Shown here: positions 38,291 to 51,398 of the stretch, in pieces
How positions within the stretch are numbered: position 1 is the stretch's first letter
Layout of the letters: each line of letters starts with the position of its first letter
Origin: Aquila chrysaetos chrysaetos
Taxonomy: Eukaryota; Chordata; Aves; Accipitriformes; Accipitridae
DNA: 64,000 nucleotides
NCBI RefSeq assembly: GCF_900496995.4
Contig: NC_044030.1
Location: forward strand, 80,640,017-80,704,016
Direction of reading: 5' to 3'
Translations under genes and position numbers: made by a program
The notes under the pieces: model-generated
The model's database searches: none
The model's input: the letters and a program-made list of their open reading frames with translations, nothing else
Told to the model about the DNA's origin: nothing

Positions 38291-40667
38291 ATGATGACTG
38301 CTCTGTGTTTCTGCCTCATCAAAATTCAGGCCTACTACAGCATGGGGAGAAAAGCTCTGGGAAGTGAAATGAGAGCAGGGAGAGACAAATGTAAATAGAA
38401 AATGTGTTTCTGAATTGTGCTACAGGGACTAGTCTGAATATAAGCTACTGGTAAATGATGGCGTTTCACTCAAAGAAGGATATTGTCCAGCGGTGCTAAT
38501 ATAAAGAAATAAAGTTTCAAAGAATTATCACAGCATAACATTGACTCAAAAGCACTGTCTCCAAGACTTAAGCTAAAAGAAATCTCCTCAAGAGAGGTGT
38601 ATATGCAGCTATGAGAAGTTAACATTACCACCTACATTTCGGGACCAATATTGCACTAACTTTTCATCTCAGTAAATTCAGTGTTTAATGCAATAAAGTC
38701 CCATACTTGGCTGGGGGGGGACGGGGGGGGAATATAATACGTTCTAAAATTTCTGTGCATCTGGCACAGAGGATGGCTTCAATTTAAGAACAGATATTAC
38801 AAATAATGCCTGTGTTTAGGGAGGGCTGAACCAATGGGCATAAACTAAGAAAACACTGACTTTTTAACATGCAGGAGAACAGTGTAACCCTTAGATATAT
38901 ACTATTTTCACATTTATGAGTAAAAGATGATACTGAAAAATATGGTGGAAAAGAGCATTTATGAAGTATACTGGTCTTTAGGGGAAGAGAGAATACACAA
39001 ACTCTCACAAAGCAGGCCATTCTCACAGTGTTTATATCTTAGCATACAGACTCAAAATGTTTACAACATTTGGATGAAGAATGCTACTCCATAACTTTCC
39101 ACTTGAGCCTTCAGAGAGACCCTTCTGAGAAATACAAGCTTTGGTGATCTGTCAAGAATACTTTTGCTTAATGATCAAAGCTTTGGATTTAACACTTTTA
39201 GGCTCAAATCTTGGCCACATCTACTTTTCTGAGGTCACTTAGCGAATGCCACACCATACTTTGTACAGATGTTGAAAAAGTCCCTGAGGTTTCTTATTTC
39301 TACAGTCGTGTGGAGTTGTGTATTTCCTTATTTTCAAGCAGGGAAAAGAGAAACTAAGGACTATTTAACAGCAGTTCAGTTCAGGGTTGGCTGTTTTACT
39401 GCCAAGATCTTGAACGAAACAGAATCAGTAGAACTGGTATTAGTACCTATACGCACTGCTGTAGTCTCAATTAATTAGAAAGGAATCAAATGAGTGAGTG
39501 ATGCATTCTGCTTAGCTCTGATGACCACGTGAGGAAGTAACGGCTGTCTATAAAAGCACTGACAGTGTAAATACTTTGGAAGGAGAAGGATTTCTGAGGC
39601 AGGCAAGACTCAGAAAGACGTAGGGCTAAAAGGAGAAAGAAACAAGGGTAGGCCAGGCTGAGAAATTATTTCCATAAATTTGTAGTTTGCTAATTTGAAT
39701 TGCTGGTAATAGCACACTCCTTGGGCTGTTATAGTAATACAGCTGCTTTTATGGATAAAGTGGATGACTGCAGTCAGCAGATATCCTTGTGTCTGTTCCT
39801 TGCTTCACTACTAAATTTCTTTTATGGTCATAAGCAAGTCAGTAGGACTGAACTTGTCCAAACAGTGTAGGTTGGATCCAGTCTTAAAGCTGGGAACGTA
39901 TTCATGACATTTTCACTAGAGGACTGGTGTAACGAAAAAGCAGTTTCTAATAGATGTTTTTTATTATTTTCCTTTCTTTTTTTTTCAGTTCAGGTTTACT
40001 GCAAAATGGAAAGCTGAGGCAGGAGTTATGATAAGACAGCCTCTCCCACAGATTGCTGCTGCCAGTATTCTTGTGTCTGATGCTAGTTTTTCTCATTATA
40101 TTCAGTGTATCTGAAACTAAGCTCCACTACAGGTAACTAGCCTATGGCAGTGAGCAGAGGAAATAGTATTTTCAGTAAGCTAGAGAAAATTCATGTAAAA
40201 ATGTAAGCTGACGTTATTAAGTTGGTTGTTGATGCAGTAGAAGTACTGAAGCTTGCTTGTTTAGACAGTTGGCTGTGGTCAAATTAAGCATGCCTGAAAT
40301 TTGAATAGAACCACAACTTAAATAAAAGATGACAAACAATTATATTCCACGTTTACTTTTGTGCTAAGGAGAACTGTGACATTTCATTCGGAGTAGCTTC
40401 TTAGGCAATGTAAGGATGTGAAAAAATTCTATTTCTCTTTTGCTTGAAGTTAAGGCTGTGTGAAGTTGAGGCTTTCTCTCAGAAGCTTCCTGTGATGTGG
40501 TAATGCAAGGAAAAGTCTTTGCTACTGTGACCAACTCACCCATCTGTTATGTTGTTGCTTGCTGGATGCGCAGAGATTTTTCAAGCACTGTAGTTAATAC
40601 TTCCCTGAGGGGTAGACTAACGCCAAAGTTCTCCTGTACCACGTGTCCAAACAAACTGCATGTCCCT

Positions 40668-40673
<6 letters not shown>
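38291..40673. other. Unrecognised unique sequence with G-runs
   Basis: Paired G8 runs separated by ac (38713-38730) could support a G-quadruplex. No gene or named interspersed repeat is recognised. Confidence 0.5.

Positions 40674-40701
<28 letters not shown>
40674..40701. repeat. A28 homopolymer with purine tail
   Basis: 28 adenines followed by gagggagagggaaaagaaaa. No identifiable retroposon body lies upstream. Confidence 0.9.
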
Positions 40702-40705
<4 letters not shown>

Positions 40706-43700
40706 GAGAGGGAAAAGAAAAAAAGGGTGGCAAAGAACAAAAAACTAAATTTTATCTGCTTTTATTTGGTGGGGAAAAGAAGTCATATCATTTTCACAAA
40801 AAGTGTATCCTAGCTTTCATCCAGCTACAGGCAGTCAGTGATTCCATGCCTTTTTCATTCAGAAATTCCCTTATTTTTACATCTTTTCCTTTTGGGTGTT
40901 GGAGGTACTTTTCTAATTAGTTCCATAGCCATCATTCCTAGCCAGCACCAACTCAATATCTGAAAAAAACCCCAGCGTTTTAACTGCTGGCTTCTCATCT
41001 TAGTTTTGCCTTACAGATAGCTCTGAAAATAGCTACTGGGCTTGTCTGTTTATATATTTATTGATCTGAATGATACTGTTGATCATTCCACATCACATAC
41101 CTCACTTGAAGATATGCTATGGTATGATGAATGTAACAAACTTGTCCCTTGTAGTTTTTGTTTGTCTGGTTTTGGGGTGGGGATTTTTTTAGTATAAGTT
41201 TTTAGTAGAAAAATTAAAGACTGGCTGTATCCCATCATATAATAGTATCATTTTAAATCAGAAAATACAACTCAAGGTACAGCTCAGAAGTCATATGTGG
41301 TTTACTATATAGGCACCTGTTCAACTGACAATGAGAGCTGACATTACTATAATGGAAATGCCCAATGTATATTTATGGAACATTAATTCAGCCTATAATA
41401 TTGCAGCTGTCAAAATCTACTGATGTAGATTCTATTTCATATGTTTTCCTCTTCTTCCTTGTAATTCACTTTGAGTTTTTTGTGTCAGATCTTTAAAAGG
41501 AGATTAGTTAAATGTCCCATTTGAACTATTTTATTTGTCTTCACATTCTCTGTCTTAATGAGTCAGGGTGAGCATCTCAGTCTTTTCAGAAGAACAGACT
41601 CAATGAAAATACGACTTGTTTAATGCAATAGGCTTCTTCTGTCAAGCAAGAGGAATAGGGCTGAAATAATACCATATAAACTGACAAAAGAAGATTCCTA
41701 TAAGTGGAGGATGCTCACAGACTTTCCTGGTCCTCTAGGGAGAGATTTGAATAATGCAAGGTTAAGGGGCTTGGCATATTACCTCAGGACAGCTGTTCTA
41801 GTCCTGCAGAACAACATGGAAAAAACACAGAGGCAGATCGGGATGGGAGGTGTTATCATACAAACAACGCTTGCCTCATTGCTATAACAATGAGCACAAA
41901 GTGCAATGCTAGGACAGATGGATAGTGAGAAATCAGGAGGGAAAAGCAAAGATCATAAACCGGAAATGTGGAAAACCTAGACAAAAAGCAAAGGTACGGT
42001 TCGCTCATGATGCTGAACACCCTGATCTTGAGTTCTGCTGAGGGACTATTTATCCTCTCAACTAATGTTGTGATGAAGTAAGACTGGTCAGGGATAAAGG
42101 GAGGTGGCAGGAAGGCATTGGTCACTTAAGGAATGAATCGGCTCTCAAGGGACCCAGTTGTGCCATGCTTCAGAAGTACAGACAAAAGGTTGAACATGTT
42201 GCAGTGAATAGAAGCAAAGTTTTAGGGGGGGGGCAAGGAAGGAAGACGTGAGAAAAGGAACGGTCATGTTAGCCAGGTGGGCTGTCATTACTGACCCACA
42301 GGTTATGGTAGTCATTATAAAGTGTCAGCCTCACCCGGTAAGATTTAGGCACCTCTAATAATACAGGAGTGCTTGTTTATAATGTATTGACGTATGACTT
42401 TATTCAGGTAAATGACAAGTCCCTAAGTACACTTTGCTGGCTTCTATGGCTCAGTTGCCTTTTGGACCTTACTTTCTTTGCCGTCTTTAATCCTTTCCTT
42501 ATAATAGCTTATCCCTATCCACCATCTCTCTTTCACAGGTTTTATCTAAGTCTTCCTGAGTCATTACATGTCATCTCTGCATCATTTACTATCTTCTTGT
42601 AAATTTGTCTTTCTCTATTCCTCACTTTCCTAGACTGTTTTGAATTTTCACAACTTCCTCTTCACCTTTCTGTCTTTGAGGCGTTGTGTGATCTCATAAG
42701 GAAAAAACTTGTCATGTTTATGCTTGATCATGTGAAATCTTCATGAATGCATTTCAATATGACATGTTTTTGTCATTGATCCATCATGTTACAACTGCAC
42801 TTCTGTCTAATTTGCTGTCTTTTCCACTGTCTGACATGCAGATATAATTACGTGTTAAGAAAACCATAATACTGGAGGATGTTATTTTTTGAATGAGTCT
42901 GTTGTCAGTACTACTTATTCGTGATGAAAAGATAAAAACAAAGGTATGACTGTCAGTCAACATAAGCTGGCAAAACTACTTTGCCTTAAAGCAGCTGAAA
43001 TTTGGTACCCAGTAACATATCAATATCATGGGAGCTTCAAGACTTCTGCAGGGTTCTTATTTCAGAAAATAAGGTCAGTATTCTAAAGTTAGTGACACTC
43101 ATTTTTATCAGATAAGCCTGATGGCCCTCATCTGAGTCTACAGAGATTGACTGGCTTATTCCAGCTTAAAAAATGAAAAGTGGGAGAGTATGTTCCTCAT
43201 CAAAAAATCTCATGGCAGAAAAACATTCAGAAGCCATCAGTTTTTGTGATGTGAAAAGTAATTAAATGCAACAACAGCATGACATCAGCAGTGGATAATT
43301 TTCAGACTTTAAATGTCATTCTCTCCTTTTAAACTCACAGTTGTTTGAGGTTTTTGTTTCCATTTCACAAGATAGAGTACAAAACATTGTGACATGCTTA
43401 ATATTTCTTCCGCCAAGCCGTCCATTCTGATTTCATTCTCACCCTTTACAGAGTTGTTGATTTCAGCCTGCATTTGGCTGCCAAAAATGCGATTGCACAC
43501 GCAGCACCAAGAACAAAGTGAAAATGAATTATGCATTGGGAAGGAAGTTACATTTGAGTCAAAAAACTTAAGACTTCAGCACCTCCAAATTACAATATAA
43601 TTTAGGAGGGAATACATTTAAAGAGATAGCAATGGACTAAGGCGAGAGAGGGTCAGCCATGTCGAGGCTTAATATAATTTACAGTAGCTTTCAATTATTT

Positions 43701-45045
43701 ATTTTTAAGAAGCCACTGAGCACACTGGATCTTTTCAGTGGTAATGTCAAAATATGGATATTGGGAAAAAGACATGAATAATAGTGACAGGTTGTTATGC
43801 ATGATAATGGTATATGGGGACATTTAAAATATGGATCGCTCACCAGAGCAAAAACCGCATGTCATTTACTCTGAGAACACACGGCTGTATGCTTAGTGGC
43901 TCTTCTTCTGCACTATAAAAGTTTGCTGAACTTGATTTTTTTGGTCTGTCTTCTTTTCCTTTTTGATTTAAAACTTTTTACTTTGAAACAATGGCCAGTG
44001 AGTTCAGACTTATTTCCCACAAAGAAAAAACAGCTAGGGCTGTTTGCAGTGACCCAGATAGAATAAAAGGAAGCGTTTTAAAACTTTCAGTTCATGTAAC
44101 CAGCAATGTTTTGCTTTTTATTTATCTGTTTGATAATATTCTATTTAAGGGAAGTATGTGGCTTTTGAAGCCCTGGAATGAAGTTTGGAAGATCTGTTTT
44201 CAGTTCCTTGACAGGCTTCTTCCATAGGAATGGGCAAATGACTCAGCACTAGCTTCACAAGATGCTTTTTGATCCTCAGAATCCTTATTTAGCTTTTGCT
44301 TTAATATTATAACCATGAAAATCATAGATACTTTGGTTTCTGCCTCTAGATATATGCAAAATAAGGAGCTCCTATAGCTATTTACCTAGGATCCCAGCAA
44401 GTCCCTAGACCCCAGAAGGATTCTGAAACCAGGAGATTGATTGAGGTGTCTCCAGCTGCCAATCCAGACAGAAACAGACCTCTTGTAGCTCCTGTGTCAT
44501 ATCTGCCAGCCTCAGGCAGATCTTAGATGCCTTAAGGTAGCCATTCAGACAATTTTATTTAGTCATCTGAAATCTAGCTAAATATGTCCCATCTATCTCT
44601 ATACAGGCCATTCTGCTCAGCATTTTCAGATGGTGCTTGTTGGATCAGTCTTACACAGAAGATTCCCAGGGACAACAAAGTCACTATTTGCAGACTGATG
44701 ATTGCTCATATTCACATTGAGGTTGCTCTAAAAACCGGTCTCTAGAGTAACAATAGGCTTTATTTCCTTTGGCTACTACTGGCATTTTGCCTATTTTCTA
44801 CCCATATGGTTGTCTTACAGTTTGGGGGCAACATATTTGGACTTGGCAAGTGACCACCTTGTCTCTCTAGTCATCCCATAAGGTAAAAATTCAGTTCTGC
44901 CTGAGATTTTGCACGAAAACTTGTCCCTTGTGTAACCTATGAGCCCCAGCAGGTAGCACAGGAATGCTCTGCCTATCCATTCCTCATTCACCCAAGACCA
45001 CTGTGCCCAGCACAGTCATCCAAGATGTTGGAAGCCCAGATTTGA
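40702..45045. other. Unrecognised unique sequence
   Basis: About 4.3 kb. A G9 run is at 42225-42233. I see no gene, RNA or named repeat. Confidence 0.5.
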
Positions 45046-45296
45046 ATGGACCTGAATGGGTTGACAGTAATCTTATGAAATTCAACAATGTGAGTCCTAC
45101 ACTTGTGAAAGATCACCTTTCAGCAGTACAGGCTGGGAACAGACTGGCCAAGGAGCAAATCTGTGGAAAAGAAAGACTTGATTAGATTAAGCCTTGAGAA
45201 ACTATGTCTGACTTCAGAGCTCTACCTTGCTTTGGACAGGAGTTTGGAACCTCCTTATATTCCTTCCAACCCAAATTATACTGTGATCCTGTGGCT
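45046..45296 (+). mobile_element. CR1 LINE fragment with internal deletion
   Basis: The 5' part encodes EWVDSNLMKFN (45053-45088), matching the CR1 ORF2 C-terminal pattern EKW..VNLMKFNK. Then cagcagtacaggctggga and ggaaaagaaagacttg (45121-45180) match CR1 'QYRLG...EKDLGVL'. After a short gccttgagaa segment the sequence jumps to tttggacagg, acctccttatattccttcc and aacccaaattatactgtg (45231-45285), the CR1 3' UTR end, with two degenerate terminal octamers finishing near 45296. Several hundred bases of a normal CR1 tail are missing, so this is a deleted, non-coding fossil. Frames are shifted relative to one another. Confidence 0.85.
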
Positions 45297-46903
45297 TATG
45301 ATATGGAAAAAGTTTGTAAATCTAGGATCTTCCAAATTGTCTGTCCAACAGTTTTGGGGAGTTCTGGGTTGGTAGTTATCTTTCCCGCCAGGGCTGATCA
45401 GAAGTAGATAATCAGCATATTTTAAAATAACAAAAGTGATACTTAATATTAATGAAGTATGTCATACAGCAGGAACTGGTACCTAGCACTTCCTCCTTCT
45501 TAGTTCATTGATTTCTATGCCTCTCTTTTGCTATCCTTCCCTCTTTCCTTTTTCTGCTCTTTCTTACCAAGATAGAAATGCACCGAAGAATACCTGATCA
45601 CACAGTGGAGATTCTCTCCCTCTTGAGGTATGAGAGTTCTGGTCTCATAATTAAACACTTTGGGTATTTAAAGAAAGGTTTTTCCAAGGAAGTGCTACAA
45701 CTGCTGAACATTTAAGGTAGACTGCATACACTTGCACTTCCTTTCCGTGTTGCTTCTGTACAGGCAAAAAAAGCAATATGACATGACCTGCTGTAGCTCC
45801 AAATTTCATATAAAATTCATAGTTTGCAGTCTAAGGTAGAGAAAGGGAATCTTCAGCTGAGGGCTAGACATTTGCATTACAATGGATAAGTGAATCTTTT
45901 AGAGTGCTCATGGTTTTCAGTAAATCACTCAGATTTTAGCTTCTGAAGATCCCATTCTTATTATGTATCTCTCCCCAAACATTGTATAAAGACCTTGCTT
46001 GCCTTGAAGCTATGGCATCTGGTGGTAGCCGTAAGAGTTCAATTAATGTCACTACTATCATTATTGCCAGTACTAAGGGTAGGCTTCATCTGATTAAGTG
46101 CAGACCTTACCCCTGAGCTAGTGATCCTTTGGCTCTCTTAAGAAGCAAAGGAGATAAATAGTTACTTTTAGGGTACAATACACCTTATTCTTAGCTAGAA
46201 ATCTAAAATATGTCAGCTAAAGAGGCTCTTTTTCTTAAAGTGTGTGTGGGGGTTTTGTTTTGTTTCTGTTTTTCCATGGAGTATAAAGGCAACCTTAAAA
46301 CAAGGGCTGAGGAATAAGTTTAAAATGTATAAACATCTAAATTAGCTGAGGTGAATCATTCTTTATGTCCCTTTGTGGATTTAGCTCTTTCTCAGAGGTG
46401 GACTGTGCTTCATTTAAAGAGAGAAGTATAAGGGGGCATTGTGGGATTTTTTTTCCATTTTGTCATTTAAGACTTTAGGAAAGGACTGATCTGAGTTTTG
46501 TACTTTGGGAATAAGAAGTTTTGTTTTGCTTTACATGTTTTTCTTTTTTATTTATTTTCTGCTTTGGGTATTTTGGAGAGAAAGAGGCTACTGCTGATAG
46601 GTGTTACTGTCCTGTCAGCTGCCATTCTAGTAGAGACAAGGAAAGGCTGGAATTATAGAGATGTTTGGTGATTCAATTCTGTAACAGTACGTGCAAACTC
46701 CTCTCATAGATGAGGATAGCATAACTTTATTTTTTTGTTTTATCAAGTTAATATAACTGGTTCATATTAACATCAACAGTTCTGAACACACCAAGTAACC
46801 AGGTGTGTATGAGTGTGAGATGAAATCACTGCTTTTCTGTTAGTCATAGTAAGGAATATCTAAAGACATTGTGAACTGAAGAGGAAATAATTTACTAAAC
46901 ATT
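45297..46903. other. Unrecognised unique sequence
   Basis: About 1.6 kb, AT-rich, lying between the CR1 fragment and the target duplication of the solo LTR. Nothing recognised. Confidence 0.5.
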
Positions 46904-47776
46904 GTATCTGTGAGGGACTGAAAGAGTTACCGTCTCCAACGCTGTGGCACAAGGACGAACCCGCACAAGGAGGAACGGCCGGTGCGGAGGCCGCTCAGCC
47001 CCGACCAGCCCAGGACACCAGCAAGAGGCCGCGGAGGCCGGGCCGGCGCAGGCGTGGTTCCCTCTTGGGGTCCGCGGAGCGGGGCCGCTCGGCCCGTACG
47101 GCCAGAGATCGAACAGGGCTCACGGCTGCGGGGAGGGAGAAGCGACTCCCCAGGCGACCCCTTTCCCGGAGGTTCCGAAGGCACAGACCCCTCGTGACGC
47201 CTCGTTAGCCTCATGAGGTCGAAGGAGGGGCAAGGAGGTGAGAAAAGGGCACGAAGGGAAGCCCCACGCGTGCCCCCCTCCAGAACTGGACCCCTCGGCT
47301 GGCGGGACCAGCGCTGGACCCGGGGCTGGTGGAAGCTTCCTCTTTTCTCTTCCTCTTCCTCTCTCTCCTTTCCCATAACCCCCACACCTCATCCCTTTAG
47401 ACACAAACCCGCTGACCCAGTCTGGGACTAGGAGCGGATCCAGCCGCCCCCGGGCTCCTCTCTGAGAAGGAGCCTAGAAAGCAAGGGGGTCCGCTCTGAA
47501 CCCCCTGACCCAACGGGAAGGATCTCCTTATTTTCTTCCCTGAACAGATGTATATGTGGTTACCGCAGGTTACGCAGGTTACTGAGGTAGTTCCATGCCA
47601 ATTCCTGTTGTGAGAGACCCCACCACCTACTGTTACGCCTCCCAGGTTCAGGTCGCTTCTGCCATAAATAAAACGTTCAACTGGTCCTTTGATGTCATTT
47701 CACCTTAATTTAGCCTGAGGGAATTTCGAACTCAACTCGACTCCCTGGTCTGTCCAGCCCTGGTCATGACAGTATC
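46904..47776 (+). mobile_element. Solo LTR of an endogenous retrovirus with 5-bp target duplication
   Basis: A sharply bounded GC-rich block begins TGTGAGGGACTG (46909) and ends GGTCATGACA (47771), giving an 863-bp LTR with TG...CA ends. It is flanked by the perfect direct repeat GTATC (46904-46908 and 47772-47776). A polyadenylation signal AATAAA lies at 47667-47672, about 100 bp before the 3' end, which fixes the plus orientation. Inside are a polypyrimidine tract (47337-47372) and three near-tandem GGTTAC units (47558-47585). No gag, pol or env sequence is present, so this is the product of LTR-LTR recombination. The 5-bp duplication suits ERVL-type or some gammaretroviral-type elements; I cannot name the family. 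Confidence 0.85.
47667..47672 (+). terminator. Polyadenylation signal of the solo LTR
   Basis: AATAAA inside the LTR, about 100 bp before its 3' end; it sets the orientation of the element. Confidence 0.75.
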
Positions 47777-50299
47777 TTCTGAAATTCCTCATTGATTTTC
47801 AATATGATCTTGTCTGATACCACAACAAGAAAAAATGGGAATTTTGGGATCTTTGGTTTATCCATAGATCTCATTTCTTAGGGAAGAAAAAATGTCACAA
47901 ACATAAGCCAAATTCTGAAACTAAGCAGCAGCTTAACTCTTCATTCTACATTGACTTCGTCTTTTTTTTCTTTCCAGCTTTATGAAGTAAAGATCACCGT
48001 GTATGATCATCGGTCATGAGATACAGCCCATGGCAGAGGGCAGGAGTGGGTTCTTTTGTTTTGGATTTCCACAGGGAGTGAACTTTGTGAAGAAAGGTGA
48101 AAAAGCATCATTCAGGTGCTATTTGAGAACATCATCTAAGAAAGGTAGGAACAAACAAGTTATACGTATCCTCAGGCAAGCTTTGCATACTAGGGAGGGA
48201 TTGCAATGCTGCCTTTCTGGCTGTCCCCACAAGCATACAGAAAAGTGAGAAAGTGGACAAGTAACAGCCACCTCACTTAGTCCCAGCCCTCCGTGTTTCT
48301 TCTTTGCCCCATTTCATGACAACAAACAAAACCACCCTCAAAACAGAAGCAAACAGTTTCTCAACTTCTACCAAGAACCACATAGGGACAAATACTGGGC
48401 TCAAAGTTGAGAATTGCAACCGATTGATAGAAGGATGAAGGGTAAATGAAACCCTTTTCTCCTTTCAATACATTACTCTGTTTTTCCCTTTGTGGGAAGG
48501 GAGTTAGCTGACGCCAAGCTGTTTATCTTATTCCAACACAGATGAACTGTAGCCACTCTCATTCATCACTCAGCCCAGGAGTGCTGCACATGTGAAAAGA
48601 CTGGCCTAGAAAGCTGGGGCTGGATCACAACAGTAAGAATTGTCCAGTCTAGTTTCTTATAAGGCAGGACATTTAAGTGCTACTGCTTAATAACACTGGA
48701 TCTGCTCAGGTTTGCAACAGCAGTCCATCATGAACAGCACCTGCTCAGCAACCCGACAAAGCATGACTTTGTCCTTTACCAATATCTGACCCTATGACGC
48801 ATCACTCCTAATGTAGGTCCTTTGAGCCAAATACCTATCAGACAAAGAGCTTTCCTGATGGTCTTCAAACTGCATTTTGAGGTGCCAGTCTATGCCTTGC
48901 AAACTTCCACGTTTTCCTCAGGAATCCTGCAAAACTCTTAAGGTTTAATGGTCTCTCACACTCTCTTTCCTCAGGTGACTCTACCCTTCAGGAAGATTTA
49001 TGCATACCTGTCAAAAGCCGCTAGATTTTTATCTCTCTTTCTTTCTCCCTCTCTCTCTTTTCTTCCTACCCCTTAAGTTTCAGAGCTGATTGTCACTCTT
49101 TAACAGTTTATTTTCCATAAATACACAGTGAGCACCTCACCCTTTCCTCAACACTGGAGCACATTCTGCTTTCATATGCAAATCCTCTCAGTCAACAATG
49201 TAGCAGGAATATGTTTAAACAAGAATAGAGATAGCTAATCAATGTACTTTCCTAAAATTGCTTATTCCCGAGTTGCTGATTCTGCCTTTGCTTGGTCCTT
49301 GCTCGGGTACAACTCTTATGAATGTCTAGGGAAGTTTAGTTTGTGAAACAACTGAGGGAAATGTAAGAGTATTAGCATATGATTCCATATTAGTCTATTA
49401 TTATATCAGAGATATCACTGGAGTTGACTCTTGAGAGTATAAATACACTGCAGTTTTCTTACTGACATCCTTCTATTACCATTGTATATTTTCTCCAAAT
49501 CAGGTGCATGTTATGACTTGGTCTGTAAACCTCGGCAGCCCCACAGCAGTATACAGATATTACAGGAGTACATAAGATAAGCATCTCGGATCTGTTTTCC
49601 CTCCTTTTTAATTGGTTAAATTAAAATGTTTCCATTTAAATGTATTACCTTTTGCCCTACTTATATTTGTTTAAAGGAGATTCTGATGTCTCTAGGTTAG
49701 CCTATTACTTCCCACATCTGCGGATATGTGTTCAGAAACACAAACACACATTTCCATCACTTATTAAATGTTGAGATATAAAAGCCTCATTTCCAGCTGT
49801 ATAGTCTGCAACAGCTTTTAAACAGTCCTATTGTGGCAACAGGCTTTCTTATGATTTTGATCACCAGATGACCATTGAAAATGCATTTATTGAATGTTTA
49901 GTATCCTCAGCCTGTCCTGTGCATCCAAAATTCCTTCTGAATGCTTTCCTGTGGCACAAATAATTTCACTTACCTTCAGCCTTTTAAAAATTAGTTGTTC
50001 AGTTTACGTTAGCCATCCATGATCCTTCTATAGTCAACGGAGAAAGCAATGGGCAACTTAAGAGAGTAATTCCTTTTATCCCAAGATAATTGAATAGACT
50101 GAGTGATCAGCTTCTGTGTGGCTAAAGCTGAGTGGAATAAATATCATCCTATATCACTGGGTCTGAGGTATGTGGTCATGTGTTTTATATAGGCATAAAG
50201 CTCAGTGTTCATTTAATATGACTTTAATTTGGAGTAAAATTCTTCCCATTATAGTGGTACAAAATAATCTTCTACTGGCTATTGGAAGATTGCTGAAGC
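47777..50299. other. Unrecognised sequence with a polypyrimidine tract
   Basis: A nearly pure C/T tract lies at 49031-49071. The rest, about 2.5 kb, shows no gene or repeat I can name. Confidence 0.5.
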
Positions 50300-50935
50300 T
50301 TTTGGATAAGTTGCTCATTCAAATAAAGATTTAATTGTGTAGGTGCCACTGTACTCTTCTTCAGTAAGACATTATGTATCTCCAGAATAAGATCTATGCC
50401 TTACACAATACTAGGTAACATAAGCATCAAATAGGGATTCAATCAGCCATATAAAGGGAAGATCTTCCATTATGGCATATTTGTAGCAAGGTACCTTTGG
50501 TGTTTTAGAATGTCAAACGCTGTTGGCAGATCTACAATTGCCTTTTCAAGATCCTCTTTGATGTCTTGCTCAATGTTGACCAGTATATGACTTTCTCAAG
50601 TGCAATCCATTTTCCTCTGGAGTAAGCAGGTCTTCAAAAAATGATGCCAAGTACTTTAGGATGAGGTATTTATATTATTTATAAAGCTGGCATAGTAAAG
50701 AAATAGGCCTGGAGTTTTTCAGCTTTGAAATATTTCCCTCTGACTTTAGGAGTGCTGCAATCTTTATTTGTTGCAATATTGAGATTTTTGTAAACAACTT
50801 AAATGAATTAGATGATAGTTGAAGTAAACAGGCCTGTACTGCAGATTCAAAATATTTCACCTGCTTGGTGAAGATGTTGTTAGAACCATGAGCTATTCCA
50901 TTCTTGAGAGAATGAATATTCTCCTCATCTTGTTA
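50300..50935 (-). pseudogene. Fossil non-LTR reverse transcriptase (jockey-like LINE, not typical CR1)
   Basis: Read on the minus strand with frameshifts and stops, successive segments match an ordered LINE reverse-transcriptase domain. They are LKNGIAHGSNNIF (about 50910-50872; family LKxGKxxGxDxIFPE), KNSRPISLLCQLYK (50720-50679; family NYRPISLL), LLTPEENGLHLRKSYTGQ (family LxPEQAGFRxGxST), VDLPTAFDILKH (50535-50500; motif A, family VDLSAAYDTVxH), LIESLFDAYVT (50447-50413), and LLKKSTVAPTQLNLYLNEQL (50370-50311; motif B, family LPQGSVLAPLLFNIY). The catalytic Asp of motif A is retained. A YADD motif was not found with confidence. It is dead and old; the order of six blocks makes chance unlikely. 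Confidence 0.8.
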
Positions 50936-51393
50936 CTCAATTAATGATTTTTTTTTCTTCTTGTAACGTACCTCTTTTAAGGAATAGACACATGACTTGT
51001 ATTTTTATCACAGATCTGACCTCAGAACAAGCTATCATATATAACCTAACTTCAATCTACATTGTTTTGGTACCCACAGCAATTTTATCTATAGTGGCAT
51101 GCTGTTCAGCAGAATCCAACAAAGACTGAGGATTCACTGTTATCTGCACTGGAGTTGCTACTAGTTTGGATATATCTACTATATATAACCAACTGCAGCT
51201 GCAGTTGAAATATACTTTTTTGCTGCCCTATAACAATATTCTTGTCATTCCTTAGAGTGAACAGCATGCTGTGGTCATGTAGCATCTTGCTGATTTTTTC
51301 TCAGACGTACATTGATCCAATTACACACATTATTCTCTTAGACCTTTAGAAATTTATGGTAAAAATTATGAAGTCTAAGACTATTAAAGCTAC
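50936..51393. other. Unrecognised sequence, possibly the decayed upstream part of the LINE fossil
   Basis: Lies on the 5' side of the minus-strand LINE fossil and could be its endonuclease/linker region. I could not match any block with confidence. Confidence 0.3.
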
Positions 51394-51398
51394 CAGGC

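Noticed and set aside
39300..39365. Possible MIR-like 'cagggaaaagagaaactaagg' block
   Set aside because: Only about 20 bp of resemblance with no flanking landmarks in order.
46927..47385. 152-codon minus-strand open frame
   Set aside because: It is inside the 46.9-kb LTR, antisense to its poly(A) signal, with no retroviral or host domain.
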